Notes under the pieces: model-generated
The model's database searches: none
The model's input: the letters and a program-made list of their open reading frames with translations, nothing else
Told to the model about the DNA's origin: nothing
In this document: positions 16,516 through 26,667 of the stretch, piece by piece
Layout: each line of letters begins with the position of its first letter
Numbering within the stretch: position 1 is the stretch's first letter
Made by a program: the position numbers and the translations under genes
Assembly (NCBI GenBank): GCA_964571275.1
Contig: CAZNCQ010000012.1
Coordinates: 1 to 64,000 of the forward strand
Length of the DNA stretch: 64,000 bases
Source: DASRQZ01 sp964571275
Lineage (GTDB): Bacteria > Myxococcota_A > Polyangia > Fen-1088
Direction: 5' to 3'

Positions 16516-16633
16516 TCAGCGATGAGAATCAATCGTCAAGGTGGGGCCGCTGGGGCGAACCCGAACGCAGAAAGGGGCGATGCCGGCCGCCTCGCCCCTG
16601 CTCTTTGCTGGTCGATTGGTGGTGCGCGCGCGA

Positions 16634-17467
16634 TTAGTTCCAGCGGTAAGAGACGTTGATGAAGGGCAGACCGAGCAGGAACGGGTCGCTGCTGTTGGTG
16701 AAGATCGGCTTCATGAAGCCGATGTCGCTGGCCAGGTTGGCGTTGTGAAAGCGCACACCATAGCTGGCGAGCGCGCCCGACACGTTGTCCAGGTTGCTGG
16801 TCCCGGTGCCGCCCGCCGCCGAGGTGATCTCGCCGAGCAGCTTCACGTGCTGCGCGACGCGGTGGACGATCGACCCGCCATAGACGACGACACTGCTGGT
16901 CGAGCCGCCGCCGTCGAGCGCCAGCTGATACGTAGCGCTCAGTGAAGCCAGCGACGAGCAGTCTTCGCGCAGACAGTAGCTGGCGAAGGCGCCCGCGCCC
17001 ACGAGGAAGGCGTTGTTGCTGACGGTTCCAGAGGGAGCGTCGCTCTCCGTCAACGCCACGTGGAGCATCGTGCCCGAGCCCTGTAGCGCCAGATGTAGCC
17101 GCGCCGCCGACAGGAACTGCCACTTCACCGACGCGACGCCAACGAAGGGCATCTGGCTGACCAGCGGCGCCAACACGGTGGCGCTCACCTGCACGCGATC
17201 GGTGATGCCGTAGGTGAGCCCGTGCAAAAGGAGCTCGTAGTTGTTGTACGTCAGCGAGCCCGCGGGCTGGGTCAACGCGGTCGGCTGCAGGAAGCCGCGG
17301 TCGACGTTGGGATCGGCGGCGGCGGGTGAAGTCGGCGAGGCCGGCTGTTGCACGATAACCGTCGCGGGAGCTGCTGCGTCGGTGGCAGTGGGCGCGGCCC
17401 AGGCGGCCGTGGTGCTCGTGGTGACGACTGCGGGAACCAGGAGGAGAAGCGAGATGCGATTTGTCAT
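16634..17467 (-). CDS. Putative outer-membrane beta-barrel protein
   Basis: This 277-residue protein starts at ATG 17467 with a Sec signal peptide (ISLLLLVPAVVTTSTTAAWA). After a Pro/Ala-rich segment to about residue 55 it shows repeated amphipathic strands (YNNYELLLHGLTYGITDRVQ, VASVKWQFL, LSATYQLALDGGGS). It ends FINVSYRWN, with an aromatic three from the end. That is typical of outer-membrane barrels in myxobacteria. Role (channel, assembly or structure) is unknown. Confidence 0.75.
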   Translation of the reverse strand: MTNRISLLLLVPAVVTTSTTAAWAAPTATDAAAPATVIVQQPASPTSPAAADPNVDRGFLQPTALTQPAGSLTYNNYELLLHGLTYGITDRVQVSATVLAPLVSQMPFVGVASVKWQFLSAARLHLALQGSGTMLHVALTESDAPSGTVSNNAFLVGAGAFASYCLREDCSSLASLSATYQLALDGGGSTSSVVVYGGSIVHRVAQHVKLLGEITSAAGGTGTSNLDNVSGALASYGVRFHNANLASDIGFMKPIFTNSSDPFLLGLPFINVSYRWN

Positions 17468-18196
17468 GCCCGACCCTCAATGCAGCCGCTGTGCCGACGC
17501 GGCGAGCCGGCCATTTCGGCGCGACGACGAGCCCGCCTCCTCCGACCGAGATGTCGAAACGCCACACCAACCGCACTGCGCGCAGTCACAGTGAATCGGT
17601 GTCACGCTGCTAGGAAAACGATTGGAATAAAGGCGCGTTCGCTCGTTCGAGAAGGACTGCAGCCGCGATATTTCTCTTCGCGCGCCATCGCCCTCGTTCT
17701 ATGCGATCCGCCTGATCCACACCGCCCACGTCCAGATTCACCCGGGTGTCAGTCAGCTTCGAGCCGATTGCCTCGAAGAGTTAGTGGTGCCGATTGAAAG
17801 GGAGATCTCGAGCAGTACGAGTTGGATGCCCTCGCATGGCTCGCCGGCTTCCAGTCGGGAACTGACGTCACTTGGGTCCGCTCCCGTCGTTCTTCGTGAG
17901 GCCCGCAGTGGCGCCGGCCTCGCGCACTCCTACCGGGACGTGCATCTGTGGCTGGATGCCGGCCGGCCCGAGGAGGGTTGTAACCGGTCACGAAACGGCT
18001 GGCGAGGCCGAGATGGCGGCAGCTTTCCGTGAAGAACGCCGCAAGATCTCGGCACGAACCGCTCCCGTTCGTGAGCGTCGTGCAGGGCGATTGTACCCCG
18101 GGCTGTTCGCTTTTTCGCGCCGCGTGCGCGCGCGCAATGGCCGACGCCTTTCGGCCCGGACGGTGATCTGCAGCTCTGCCGGCGCGTCTCTGTCGT
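17468..18196. other. Long intergenic region without a credible gene
   Basis: The 729 bp lie between two minus-strand genes, the barrel protein (starting 17467) and the expansin-like gene (ending 18197). Frames that cross it lack signal sequences, ribosome sites and family patterns. The promoter of the barrel gene should lie at its left end. I see no strong repeat or RNA structure. Confidence 0.4.
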
Positions 18197-19222
18197 CTAC
18201 AGGGCGTGTAGCCCCAGGCCGATGCTGCAATCGACTTGCTGTACGTCGACGTTGAGCCAGCCGTCCTGGCCGATGCTCATCCCCTTGCTCGAGATCCCGC
18301 CGAGCGCGCTGCAGCTCAGATCGACGTGGTTCGCTTGGCGCGTGGTGCACCACCCCTCGGAAGAGGCGACGTTGATCGGGTGATCGTGCGGGCAAGCGTC
18401 GATGATCTGAACCACGGCGTACTGCGTCCGATTGCAATCCTGATCGTGGGTCGTGCCGCCCAGCGAGAACGTTCCCGCGGGATCGCATTTGACGGCGACG
18501 CAGATACCGCAGTTGCCGCCGCTCTGCTGCTCGGTTGGACAAGACGGAGCCTGGTTGGCGGGACAGGTGTCACTGCCATTGCAGGAACACGGAGCGCCGA
18601 CCCACAAACTGCTCAAGTCGCCAGTGGCGCCGTAAAAACTTGCATTATTGGCGGTGCCGGCGACGAAGTTCGCAACCGTGACCACCCGCGAGCACGTCGC
18701 CGATCGGATCGAGGTCATGTCGCTGAAGTTCGGGTAACCGGCGCAATCGCCAGACATATCGTTGCCGTACATCGTGGCGGCGTATCCGGTCGTCCATGGG
18801 CCGAGCCCCGGCGTGCCGCCTGCGCCACCGCTGCCCATCGAACCGCCCGCCGCGTTGCGGCCGCCAGCGCCGTTGCTTCCGCCGACGCCGTTGCTTCCGC
18901 CGGTGCCGGCCGGCGTGCCCCCGGTACCGCTGCCCCCCGCGCCGCTGCGGCCGCCGCTGCCGGTCATGCCCCCGGACCCAGTCGTGCCGCCGCCGCCGGT
19001 CGCGCCGCCCGCGCTGGTCGCGCCGCCGACGCCGGTTGCGCCAGCGCTGCCAGATGCGCCCCCCGTGTCGATCTGGCCACCGGTGCCTCGCGCCCCGGCG
19101 GTCCCCATAGCGCCGCCCTCACTCGTGTCCATCGCACCGCCGTCGACGTCACCCTCGACGGTCCCCACGCATGCACCTAACCCAAGCATCATGCAGACGG
19201 GTAGGCGAAGGGGGATCCTCAT
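18197..19222 (-). CDS. Expansin-like lipoprotein (double-psi beta-barrel)
   Basis: This 341-residue protein starts at ATG 19222 with lipobox LGAC (Cys18) and a Gly/Ala/Thr linker to about residue 145. The C-terminal part is a Cys-rich double-psi beta-barrel (TGYAATMYG, CAGYPNFSD, CGICVAVKCD, VVQIIDACPHDHPIN, HVDLSCSALGGI). The IIDACP and HVDLS elements are the hallmarks of expansin/GH45-like domain 1. Expansins loosen plant cell walls without hydrolysis. The usual second domain (CBM63-like) is not evident after the barrel, so this may be a single-domain form. It faces the opposite way from the enzyme run. Confidence 0.75.
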   Translation of the reverse strand: MRIPLRLPVCMMLGLGACVGTVEGDVDGGAMDTSEGGAMGTAGARGTGGQIDTGGASGSAGATGVGGATSAGGATGGGGTTGSGGMTGSGGRSGAGGSGTGGTPAGTGGSNGVGGSNGAGGRNAAGGSMGSGGAGGTPGLGPWTTGYAATMYGNDMSGDCAGYPNFSDMTSIRSATCSRVVTVANFVAGTANNASFYGATGDLSSLWVGAPCSCNGSDTCPANQAPSCPTEQQSGGNCGICVAVKCDPAGTFSLGGTTHDQDCNRTQYAVVQIIDACPHDHPINVASSEGWCTTRQANHVDLSCSALGGISSKGMSIGQDGWLNVDVQQVDCSIGLGLHAL

Positions 19223-19301
19223 TCGACTTTGCGACAGAAGGGCCGGGTTGAGTCGATACCTTCAACGAATCAACTCCAGAACGGTCCGAGGTGTGTCTCG
19301 A

Positions 19302-19884
19302 GAGTCAGATCCGCACGCCTCCGCTGGAACGATTTCGCTGACCGGCAACGGGAAGGTGATCGTCGCCGGCACCCCCGCCACCGCCACCTGGCCGATGTTC
19401 GCGGGAACGGCCATCGTCCTCGACGCCACCACGGACGGCGCCATCAGCGCGACCTCGGCGACCGTGACTGGCCTCGTGAACAAGAATGTTGCCAGCGGTG
19501 CGGCGCGGTTCGACACACCCGATGGTGTCTGGCCTGCCGAAGCGGCGCGCAACGAGACCCGATGCGTCGCGTACTCCGTTTCGGTGACGGCCGGGTCCCT
19601 CACGCTCGACCATCTCCGTAGGCGCCGGATCGGGCGGTGGCAGCAACATGCGCGGGGACATCGTGTACTCCCTGGCGTCTGACTTCAGCTCGCCGACGGC
19701 CCTGAGAACGGCCCTGAGCGGAACCAAGGACACGCTCACGACCAATAGCTACCCGGGCCTGGGCGTGAGCATCGCGGCGGGACAGACGCTCGACCTGCGG
19801 GTCAATCCGTACAACACCAGTGGAGCGGCCTCGGGCAAGAGCATCATGCTGGCGAGCGTCGTCATATCCGCGGTGACGAACTAG
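19302..19884 (+). pseudogene. Frameshifted accessory/binding domain remnant of a secreted carbohydrate enzyme
   Basis: The first half (from about 19302, GTISLTGNGKVIVAGTPATA to VSVTAGSLTLD) and the second half (TISVGAGSGGGSNMRGDIVY to SVVISAVTN, stop 19884) are in different frames that meet near 19605-19625. Together they look like a domain found at the C-terminus of bacterial pectate lyases and other secreted enzymes (LDxISxxxGSGGGSNMRxDIVYS). No start codon, signal peptide or catalytic domain precedes it. It appears to be the surviving tail of a lost enzyme. Confidence 0.6.
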
Positions 19885-19937
19885 CATGAGCGCAATGCCT
19901 GTAAGACGGAGTCGATGCTCACCGCGCATATAGCGTC

Positions 19938-21098
19938 ATGACTAGAAGAGGCTCAATCGCCGCGACGACCTCGAGGAAATTGGGGGCACTGATTTTGGCC
20001 TCTGCCACCGTGATTGGGTGCGCCCAGGGTTCGCCCACCGGCCAACCCGACGCCCGAACGCCTGGGGTCGGGGGGATGACACCTCCAACCGCTGGGGCTG
20101 GTGGCATGGGCGCGACCTCGATCGGAGGTAACGGCGGCACCTCGGCGCCGCCGGGCACGGGCGGCGCGCGCGTCGACGCATCGGCATCCGACGCCGCGGA
20201 CGCCGGAAAGCCGGACGCCGGAAAACCGATCGATGCGTCGGGAGATCTGAGCGGCGGCCGTGCCGACGGCGGCACGGCCGACGCGGCCCGAGACGCGGGG
20301 ACGGGGGCCCCGGATGTTGGGCCTCGCGTCGATGCCGGTGGCGGCGACGTCGGATCCGCAACGCCCACGATCTGGATCGCCGGCGACTCCACGGTGATGA
20401 CGTACGCGGCGGGCAACACCGAGGGTAACGGCGGCACCAGCCTCGAAGGTTGGGGACAGGAGCTCGCCCCGTTCTTCAACACTCGGGTGACCATAAACAA
20501 CCAAGCCATCGGCGGCCGCAGCGTGGCGTTCTTCATGTGGGCGGTTCAGCGTGACGCGGACGGAGGCTACCTCTGCGTCGATGACCAGGGTGATCCTCAG
20601 TATCAACTGGATGCGAGCGGGAACCACGTCGACACTTCCCAGTGGGCGCGGATCAAGAGCGGCATCAAGGCGGGTGACTACCTCTTCATCCAGTTCGGAA
20701 CCAACGATGAGACGCACGACTGCCCGCGCTTCGTGAGCTTGCCGGACTTTGAGACCGACTTCGGACTCATGGCCGACACCGTTCGCGCCAAGGGCGCCAC
20801 GCCCATCTTCGTGACGCCGATGGGGCATCGCGAGTTCGTGGGCACCACTGTGAACGACACGCTCCTGCCATACGCGAACGCGATGAAGGATGAAGCAAGC
20901 CAGAAGACGGTGGAAGTCCTCGATCTCAACCTGCGCAGCGTCGAGTACTACCAGATGGTCGGAAACGCCTTCCTGGCAACGAACATCTTCGATACGGGGA
21001 CCACGCACTTCATCAAGGCCGGCGCGGTCGAGATGGCGAGCCTGATCGTAGGCGAAATCCGCAAACAGGGCGGCGCCTTGGCCACGCTACTGAAGTAG
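19938..21098 (+). CDS. SGNH-hydrolase lipoprotein, rhamnogalacturonan acetylesterase-like (CE12)
   Basis: This 386-residue protein starts at ATG 19938 with lipobox VIGC (Cys28). The linker to about residue 140 is rich in Gly, Ala, Asp and Pro. The esterase domain has block I IWIAGDSTVM (nucleophile Ser151), block II NNQAIGGRS, block III IQFGTNDE (Asn256) and block V TTHFIKAGA (His357). All oxyanion and triad positions are present. The GDST and FGTNDE spellings match rhamnogalacturonan acetylesterases, which remove acetyl groups from pectin. It is first in a plus-strand run of six secreted polysaccharide enzymes. Confidence 0.85.
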   Translation: MTRRGSIAATTSRKLGALILASATVIGCAQGSPTGQPDARTPGVGGMTPPTAGAGGMGATSIGGNGGTSAPPGTGGARVDASASDAADAGKPDAGKPIDASGDLSGGRADGGTADAARDAGTGAPDVGPRVDAGGGDVGSATPTIWIAGDSTVMTYAAGNTEGNGGTSLEGWGQELAPFFNTRVTINNQAIGGRSVAFFMWAVQRDADGGYLCVDDQGDPQYQLDASGNHVDTSQWARIKSGIKAGDYLFIQFGTNDETHDCPRFVSLPDFETDFGLMADTVRAKGATPIFVTPMGHREFVGTTVNDTLLPYANAMKDEASQKTVEVLDLNLRSVEYYQMVGNAFLATNIFDTGTTHFIKAGAVEMASLIVGEIRKQGGALATLLK

Positions 21099-21228
21099 GC
21101 GCCAGCGCCGCCGCAGTGCACGGCGCACAACATAGATGAACCGATCGAGGGTTCTGGCGCCACCTTGCTCGATGTGATCTCTGGAGTCCTCTGTCCTCTG
21201 CCCGGATCACGCCGAGAAAGGACGATTG

Positions 21229-23544
21229 GTGCTGACGCGGTCTCTCTCGAGAAATGCGAGCAATCTGCTGCTGTTCGTGGGCGTGGCTCTGGCGGGTGGG
21301 TGCGCGAATCGGTCGGCCAGCGGCGGTCGGCCGACGAATGGGTCTGGCGGCGGGGCTGGCCAGAGCTCTGTCGGGGCGGGCGGTGCGATCGGAACCGGCG
21401 GTGCGGCGGGCGGCGCCGGCACAGCTGGTACGTCAGGCACTGGGGGACGCGTCGGTAGCGGTGGCACGGGCGCCGGTGGTGCAAACGGCACCGGTGGCGC
21501 CGGAACTTCTGCGTTTGTTCATCCCGGCCTTCTGCACACCCAGGCCGACTTCGACCGCATGGGCCAGAAGATCACCGCCAACGCATCGCCGTGGATCGAC
21601 AGCTGGAACCTCTTGATCGCGAACAGCCATGCGAATCTGGCATGGAACCCGAATCCGCAGGCGGTGATCTCTCGCGGCAACGACGGAGTCCACCCCGACA
21701 ACTCAGCCACGTTCTTCAACGACGTCGCAGCCGCGTACGCTTGCGCCCTGCGCTGGAAGATCTCGGGCAACACCGCCTACGCTGACAAAGCGGTGCAGAT
21801 CATGAACGCCTGGTCGTCGACGCTGACGGCGATATTCGGCACCATGGGGACCAACGGCGACTACGACGGGATCCTGATGGCCACCTACCAGGGTTATCAA
21901 TTCGCCAACGCGGGCGAGATCATGCGCACCTATTCAGGTTGGGCGGCCGCGGACCAAGAGAGGTTCAAGTCCATGATGGCGAACCTGTTCTATCCCATCG
22001 CCGTTGGCGCGCTCCACATTCCCACCGGCAGCAGCCTCCTCGTCTTCTCGAGCTGGGATCTTGGCTGCGTGGCCTCGATGATCGCGATCGGAGTACTCAC
22101 CGACGATCGCGCCAAGTTCGACGCGGCGATCGGTTATTTCAAAACCGGCCTCGGCAACGGCGGCATCGCGCAGACCGTCTACTACATCCATCCGGGCTAC
22201 CTCGGGCAGACACAGGAGTCTGGACGGGACCAGGGGCACAATACGCTCAGCATCGCGTTGCTCGGTCCCATTTGCGAAATGGCCTGGAATCAAGGCGTCG
22301 ACCTTTATGGCTACGACAACAACCGGGTTCTCGGCGGCGCGGAATATGTCGCCAAGGGTAACCTGATCCAGTCGGGAACGACCTACTACGCTGTTCCGTT
22401 CGCGACCTACCGGAACGCCAGTGTCACCGATACCGTGTTTGCGACCGGGGGGCAGGGCAGCCTGCGACCCGAGTGGGCGTTGATCTACAATCACTACGTC
22501 AACCGCAAGGGTCTCGCGGCGCCATATACCCAAAGGTTCGTCGCGCTCACGCAGCCCGAGGGAGGCGGAGGCAACTACGGACCAAACAGCGGTGGCTATG
22601 ACCAACTCGGCTACGGCACCCTCGCTTTTACGCGTGATCCGATCGCCGCCGGCGCGCCACCGAGCGGTCTCACTGCGATCGTGAACGCAGGGCAGGTCGT
22701 CCTTTCCTGGTGGGGCACCGCCTACGCGACCAGCTACAACGTCAAACGAGGGACCAGCGCCGGTGGGCCCTACACGATCATCGCCACCGGTATCACAGAT
22801 CTTCTCAGCTACAAGGACGGCAACCTTGTCGCCGGCACGTATCACTACGTCGTGTCGGCGGTGACGCCTGCCGGCGAGACCGCTCCATCGAGCGAGGCGA
22901 CCGCCATCACGGCTGTCCAACCGCATACGTACCTGCCGTTCGACGATGGTAGCGGCACCAGCGCGACGGATTCGAGCGGCAGCGGGCACGCCGCCACGCT
23001 CATCAATGGCGCCACCTGGGCTCCTGGGAGGAGAGGGGACGCGTTGGCGCTCGATGGCACCGATCGCTACGCCGCCCTGCCGGCTGACCTGATGGTCGAT
23101 GTGGGCGACTTCACGATCGCGGCGTGGATATTTTGGAACACGGCGCGCACCTCGGAGCGGGTCTTCGATTTCGGCTCCGACATCGATCACTACGTGATGC
23201 TGACCGCCCGCGGTTCGACCGGGGTCGCGCGTTTTGCGGCCACCCTCAACGGCGCATCCGGTGAGCAGGTCGTAGATGGTGCGGCGGCTCTACCCACCAA
23301 CCAGTGGGTCCACGTCGCCGTGACACTGTCCGGCGCAGTCGCCACGTTATACGTGAACGGCCGCGCCGCTGGAACCAATGCCGCGATGCTGTTCCCGCCT
23401 TTTCGTTTGGGGGCCACGGACCAGAACTGGATCGGCCGGTCCCAATACGCTGCCGATCCCTATTTCAACGGTTTGATCGATGACTTTCGCATTTATCGGG
23501 GGGCGCTCAGCGCCGCCGATGTCGCCGCATTGAGCACGAATTGA
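21229..23544 (+). CDS. Alginate-lyase-family polysaccharide lyase with FN3 and LamG-like domains
   Basis: This 771-residue lipoprotein takes GTG 21229 as start because GAGAAAGGA lies six bases before it; TTG 21226 is too close. Lipobox AGGC (Cys25) and a Gly-rich linker to about 90 are followed by an alpha-toroid domain (HPGLLHTQADFDRMGQKITA, WSSTLTAIFG, YIHPGYLGQTQESGRDQGHN) typical of the alginate lyase family. The ESGRDQGHN segment with conserved Arg, Gln and His is the likely active site. A fibronectin type III domain (about 485-570) and a concanavalin-like LamG domain (about 575-770) follow. The substrate is a uronic-acid-containing polysaccharide; given the neighbours, a pectic or glucuronan substrate is as likely as alginate. 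Confidence 0.82.
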   Translation: MLTRSLSRNASNLLLFVGVALAGGCANRSASGGRPTNGSGGGAGQSSVGAGGAIGTGGAAGGAGTAGTSGTGGRVGSGGTGAGGANGTGGAGTSAFVHPGLLHTQADFDRMGQKITANASPWIDSWNLLIANSHANLAWNPNPQAVISRGNDGVHPDNSATFFNDVAAAYACALRWKISGNTAYADKAVQIMNAWSSTLTAIFGTMGTNGDYDGILMATYQGYQFANAGEIMRTYSGWAAADQERFKSMMANLFYPIAVGALHIPTGSSLLVFSSWDLGCVASMIAIGVLTDDRAKFDAAIGYFKTGLGNGGIAQTVYYIHPGYLGQTQESGRDQGHNTLSIALLGPICEMAWNQGVDLYGYDNNRVLGGAEYVAKGNLIQSGTTYYAVPFATYRNASVTDTVFATGGQGSLRPEWALIYNHYVNRKGLAAPYTQRFVALTQPEGGGGNYGPNSGGYDQLGYGTLAFTRDPIAAGAPPSGLTAIVNAGQVVLSWWGTAYATSYNVKRGTSAGGPYTIIATGITDLLSYKDGNLVAGTYHYVVSAVTPAGETAPSSEATAITAVQPHTYLPFDDGSGTSATDSSGSGHAATLINGATWAPGRRGDALALDGTDRYAALPADLMVDVGDFTIAAWIFWNTARTSERVFDFGSDIDHYVMLTARGSTGVARFAATLNGASGEQVVDGAAALPTNQWVHVAVTLSGAVATLYVNGRAAGTNAAMLFPPFRLGATDQNWIGRSQYAADPYFNGLIDDFRIYRGALSAADVAALSTN

Positions 23545-23965
23545 GTTGCCGCCGCTGCGCGGCGCGATCCGGGCCCCCCTCGTCCGATGTGCGCACACAC
23601 CGTTAGGTTCCGAGCTCCGTTGATCGGCGATGGCGCACCCGATCCTGGTCCACATGAGGCCAGCCACACGGCCAGCGGCAGATACCACGAGGCCGAGATC
23701 TGGGAGCTCACGGGAGAAGAGAATAGAAGCGACTCGTCAGGGAGCACCCTTACCCCGTAGGCGTGGTCGTACGCGTGCGTCGGATCGGCGCAACGTCGTC
23801 AGGGCGGCTGCCGGCGGCCGAGGCTCCAGCGACGGTACCGCTCTCCTAACCGCGTCCGCGTGTATCCCACGCGCGACGCCTCCTTTGACCTGAATCTGCG
23901 CGCCGAGGCTACTGAAGGACACGCGCAAAGGTCGTCGTCGTCTTTGTCCAGAGGAGAGCAACGGC
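23545..23965. other. Intergenic region between lyase and GH95 genes
   Basis: This 421-bp spacer is long for an operon and may hold a separate promoter for the GH95 and downstream genes. No gene, clear promoter or repeat was recognised. GAGGAGA just before 23966 is the ribosome site of GH95. Confidence 0.35.
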
Positions 23966-26545
23966 ATGGTGTGTCCACGGTTCGCTTGGTTCCTCACCGG
24001 AATCTTCGCAGTTCTCATCGGAACGCCGATTGTGGGCTGCAAGTCGAGCGCGTCGGGGCCTGCCGGCGACTCCGGCGCGCTAGCGGGCCGCTCCGGGGGA
24101 ACAGCAGGTGCGCCGGGCGCCGGGGGCGCGGCGGGAATCTCTGGTGCATCCGGGGGAGGCGGCGGTTCGGACGGAGGCGCCGCTGATGGCGGGAGTGGCT
24201 CCGCAGGTTCGACCGCTACCACCGCCTGGTACGGTGGAGCCTTCCACGTCGATGCGGCGAGCGTAGTCCGCCAATCGAATGTCGTTCTCCTGCATCCAAA
24301 CCTGAACGGAAACCAGTCGATGCCGCTTGGCAACGGCAAGCTGGGAGCCGCGGTCTGGTCCGCCAATGGCCTCACCGCCCAGCTGAATCGCGTCGATACG
24401 TTTCCAAACCGCCTGTCGGCTGGTCAAGTCGTCGTCCCTGGGCTCGCGAGCCTCACCGGCGGAGCATCCTTTGGAGGATCGCTGGACATCTACGATGCCG
24501 TCTTCCGTGAGTCCGGCGGCGGCATGTCCGCAGCGATCTACGTGCTCCACGACAAGGACGAGCTCGTCATCGACGTCACTGGCGCGAATCCGAACAGTAG
24601 CCAAACGGCCCAGGTTCGACTGTGGGCGGGGCGCTCGCCCGCAGCGACGGCCAACGGTGCCTTCGCGGCCCTGTCTGAAACGTTCGTCGATACGGCGACG
24701 TGCTGCGGCGTCGGGTTCTCTGGCCAAACCTTTGGATCGTTGGCCGGGATTACCGCCGCGGGACGCAACGTGGTGGCCTCGGTTGTCAATCCCACGACCG
24801 TGCAGATCGCCTTCAATCCAAATGTCGACGGCTCCTTCCGGATCGTGGTCGCCTGTCCGTCGTGGAGCGGAAACGGAGATGCCGTGTCGACTGTGACCAG
24901 CCTCGTGGGCGGCGATGTCACGGCCAGCACCGTGAGCCTACAAAGCGCGCATCTGGCATTCTGGCACGATTTCTGGGCGAGGACGGGACTGCTCGAGATC
25001 AGCTCCCCGGAGGGCGCCTACGTACAGAACCTGCGCGACATCGACCTCTTCGTGACCGCCGCGTCGAGCGGGGATGCCTTGCCGGGGCACCACAATGGAG
25101 CTGCCGACCTGTTCAAATGGAACCAGGACGCGTGGCATGCGGGTTGGCCAGTCTATGAGTTCTGGCACTGGAATCTGCGCATGCAGGTGGCCGCCAACTT
25201 GGCGGCGGGCCATCCGGAGTTAAACGCGCCCTACTTCAATTTGTATACCGGAAATCTCGGCCGGCTCGAGACATGGACCCAACAGAGCTTCAGCGGCGAC
25301 GGAACGAATATCTGCGTTCCGGAGATCATGCGCTTCAACGGAAATGGTGCCGGTGGCGGCGGGAATCAAGCGTGCGATCAGTCGACGACGACATGGAACG
25401 GAAAAACCCTCAGCACGGGCGCCGAGGTGTCGCTTTGGATCTGGGCTCACTACTCGTACACCCGCGACGGGGCGTTCTTGGCCCTCAACTATCCATTCAT
25501 GGCGGCATCCGCCCGCTTCCTGCTCGCGCGCGCCGCGGTCGGCGCGGATGGCAAGCGGCACACGAACCCGTCGAACGCCCACGAAACCCAGTGGGACACG
25601 CAGGATCCCACGACGGACATCGCGGCCATGAAGGCGCTCTTTCCCATCGTCGTTCAAGCGGCGGGCATCCTCAATACCGACGCTGCTCTAGTCGCGCAGC
25701 TACAAGCGGCAGCGGAACAGATCCAGGACTTCCCCCGTACCGACACGTCGACTCAGAGTCAGCTGCTCAGCGCCGCCAGTGATGCCGCCGGGCAAGACAT
25801 GCTCGGCATGTCCTACAATCCGGCGGCGGCGCGACACAACACCGAGAACATCGGCCTCGAGGTCGTGTGGCCTTACGGCTTGATTGGAGACAATTCGGGA
25901 GCCTTGACGGCTCTGGCGCAGCGCACGTTCACCCATCGTAGCTACGTCAACACGCCGGACTGGACCTATGACGCCGTTCAGGCCGCGCGTGTTGGAAGCT
26001 CCGTCGACTTTCACACCACATTGATCAACCAGATCCAACAATACCAGGTCTGGGCCTCCGGGTTGGGGAACTGGTCCAACGGTTCCGACAATCTGCCCTA
26101 CGATGAGCTCAATGGCGACGTCGCCAATGCCGTCCAGGAAGCGCTGGTGCAGGACTACGACGGCCTTTTGAGAATCGCTCCGGCCTGGCCATCGGCGTCG
26201 TGGGATGTGTCGGGAACGGAATACATACACGGCAACAGTCGAGTTCACGTTCAGATCGAGACCGGCAAGTTGGTCACGGTGGTCGTGGAGGCAGGCTCGA
26301 CCGGCGACATTCTGCTTCGCAATCCCTGGGGGACCCAGAGCGTCCGTGTCGTCGACGGCAACAACGGCGCGACGGTCGTGCCTGCCACCGCCGCCGCCCA
26401 GCTCACTATCCCCGCGCAATCGGGCGGTGCGTATGTGGTCGAGCCGGTATCCCTGCCCAACGGATCGCTGCAACAGACGCAGGTCGCCGGCACGGCGAAC
26501 GCGGCCCCCCGCAGTCTTGGTCCGGTCACGATCGGCGTGCGATAG
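23966..26545 (+). CDS. GH95 family glycoside hydrolase lipoprotein (alpha-L-fucosidase/alpha-L-galactosidase type)
   Basis: This 859-residue protein starts at ATG 23966 after GAGGAGAGCAACGGC. Its lipobox is IVGC (Cys25) and the Gly/Ser linker extends to about 85. The N-terminal beta domain carries NQSMPLGNGKLGAAVWSANG, a GH95 signature. The (alpha/alpha)6 core includes NQDAWHAGWPVYEFWHWNLR, the NPSNAHETQWDTQDPTTD segment with the conserved Asp, and MKALFPIV. The C-terminal beta domain has RIAPAWPSASWDVSG. GH95 enzymes remove alpha-1,2-linked L-fucose or L-galactose from plant glycans such as xyloglucan, rhamnogalacturonan and arabinogalactan proteins. Length fits the family. Confidence 0.85.
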   Translation: MVCPRFAWFLTGIFAVLIGTPIVGCKSSASGPAGDSGALAGRSGGTAGAPGAGGAAGISGASGGGGGSDGGAADGGSGSAGSTATTAWYGGAFHVDAASVVRQSNVVLLHPNLNGNQSMPLGNGKLGAAVWSANGLTAQLNRVDTFPNRLSAGQVVVPGLASLTGGASFGGSLDIYDAVFRESGGGMSAAIYVLHDKDELVIDVTGANPNSSQTAQVRLWAGRSPAATANGAFAALSETFVDTATCCGVGFSGQTFGSLAGITAAGRNVVASVVNPTTVQIAFNPNVDGSFRIVVACPSWSGNGDAVSTVTSLVGGDVTASTVSLQSAHLAFWHDFWARTGLLEISSPEGAYVQNLRDIDLFVTAASSGDALPGHHNGAADLFKWNQDAWHAGWPVYEFWHWNLRMQVAANLAAGHPELNAPYFNLYTGNLGRLETWTQQSFSGDGTNICVPEIMRFNGNGAGGGGNQACDQSTTTWNGKTLSTGAEVSLWIWAHYSYTRDGAFLALNYPFMAASARFLLARAAVGADGKRHTNPSNAHETQWDTQDPTTDIAAMKALFPIVVQAAGILNTDAALVAQLQAAAEQIQDFPRTDTSTQSQLLSAASDAAGQDMLGMSYNPAAARHNTENIGLEVVWPYGLIGDNSGALTALAQRTFTHRSYVNTPDWTYDAVQAARVGSSVDFHTTLINQIQQYQVWASGLGNWSNGSDNLPYDELNGDVANAVQEALVQDYDGLLRIAPAWPSASWDVSGTEYIHGNSRVHVQIETGKLVTVVVEAGSTGDILLRNPWGTQSVRVVDGNNGATVVPATAAAQLTIPAQSGGAYVVEPVSLPNGSLQQTQVAGTANAAPRSLGPVTIGVR

Positions 26546-26667
26546 CCCGGTTCGTTCGCATAGAGACCAGTGTCCCGTGACGACCGGCGTAACGAGTTTC
26601 CGCCAGCGTGGTGATGCCTGCATCAGTTTCGCGACATCCCTGCCCTTATAGACATTGCGGGCTCTTC

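Noticed and set aside
17468..18196. Candidate small genes in the long spacer (for example 17749-17991 minus)
   Set aside because: No ribosome site, signal or family pattern; composition matches random GC-rich frames.
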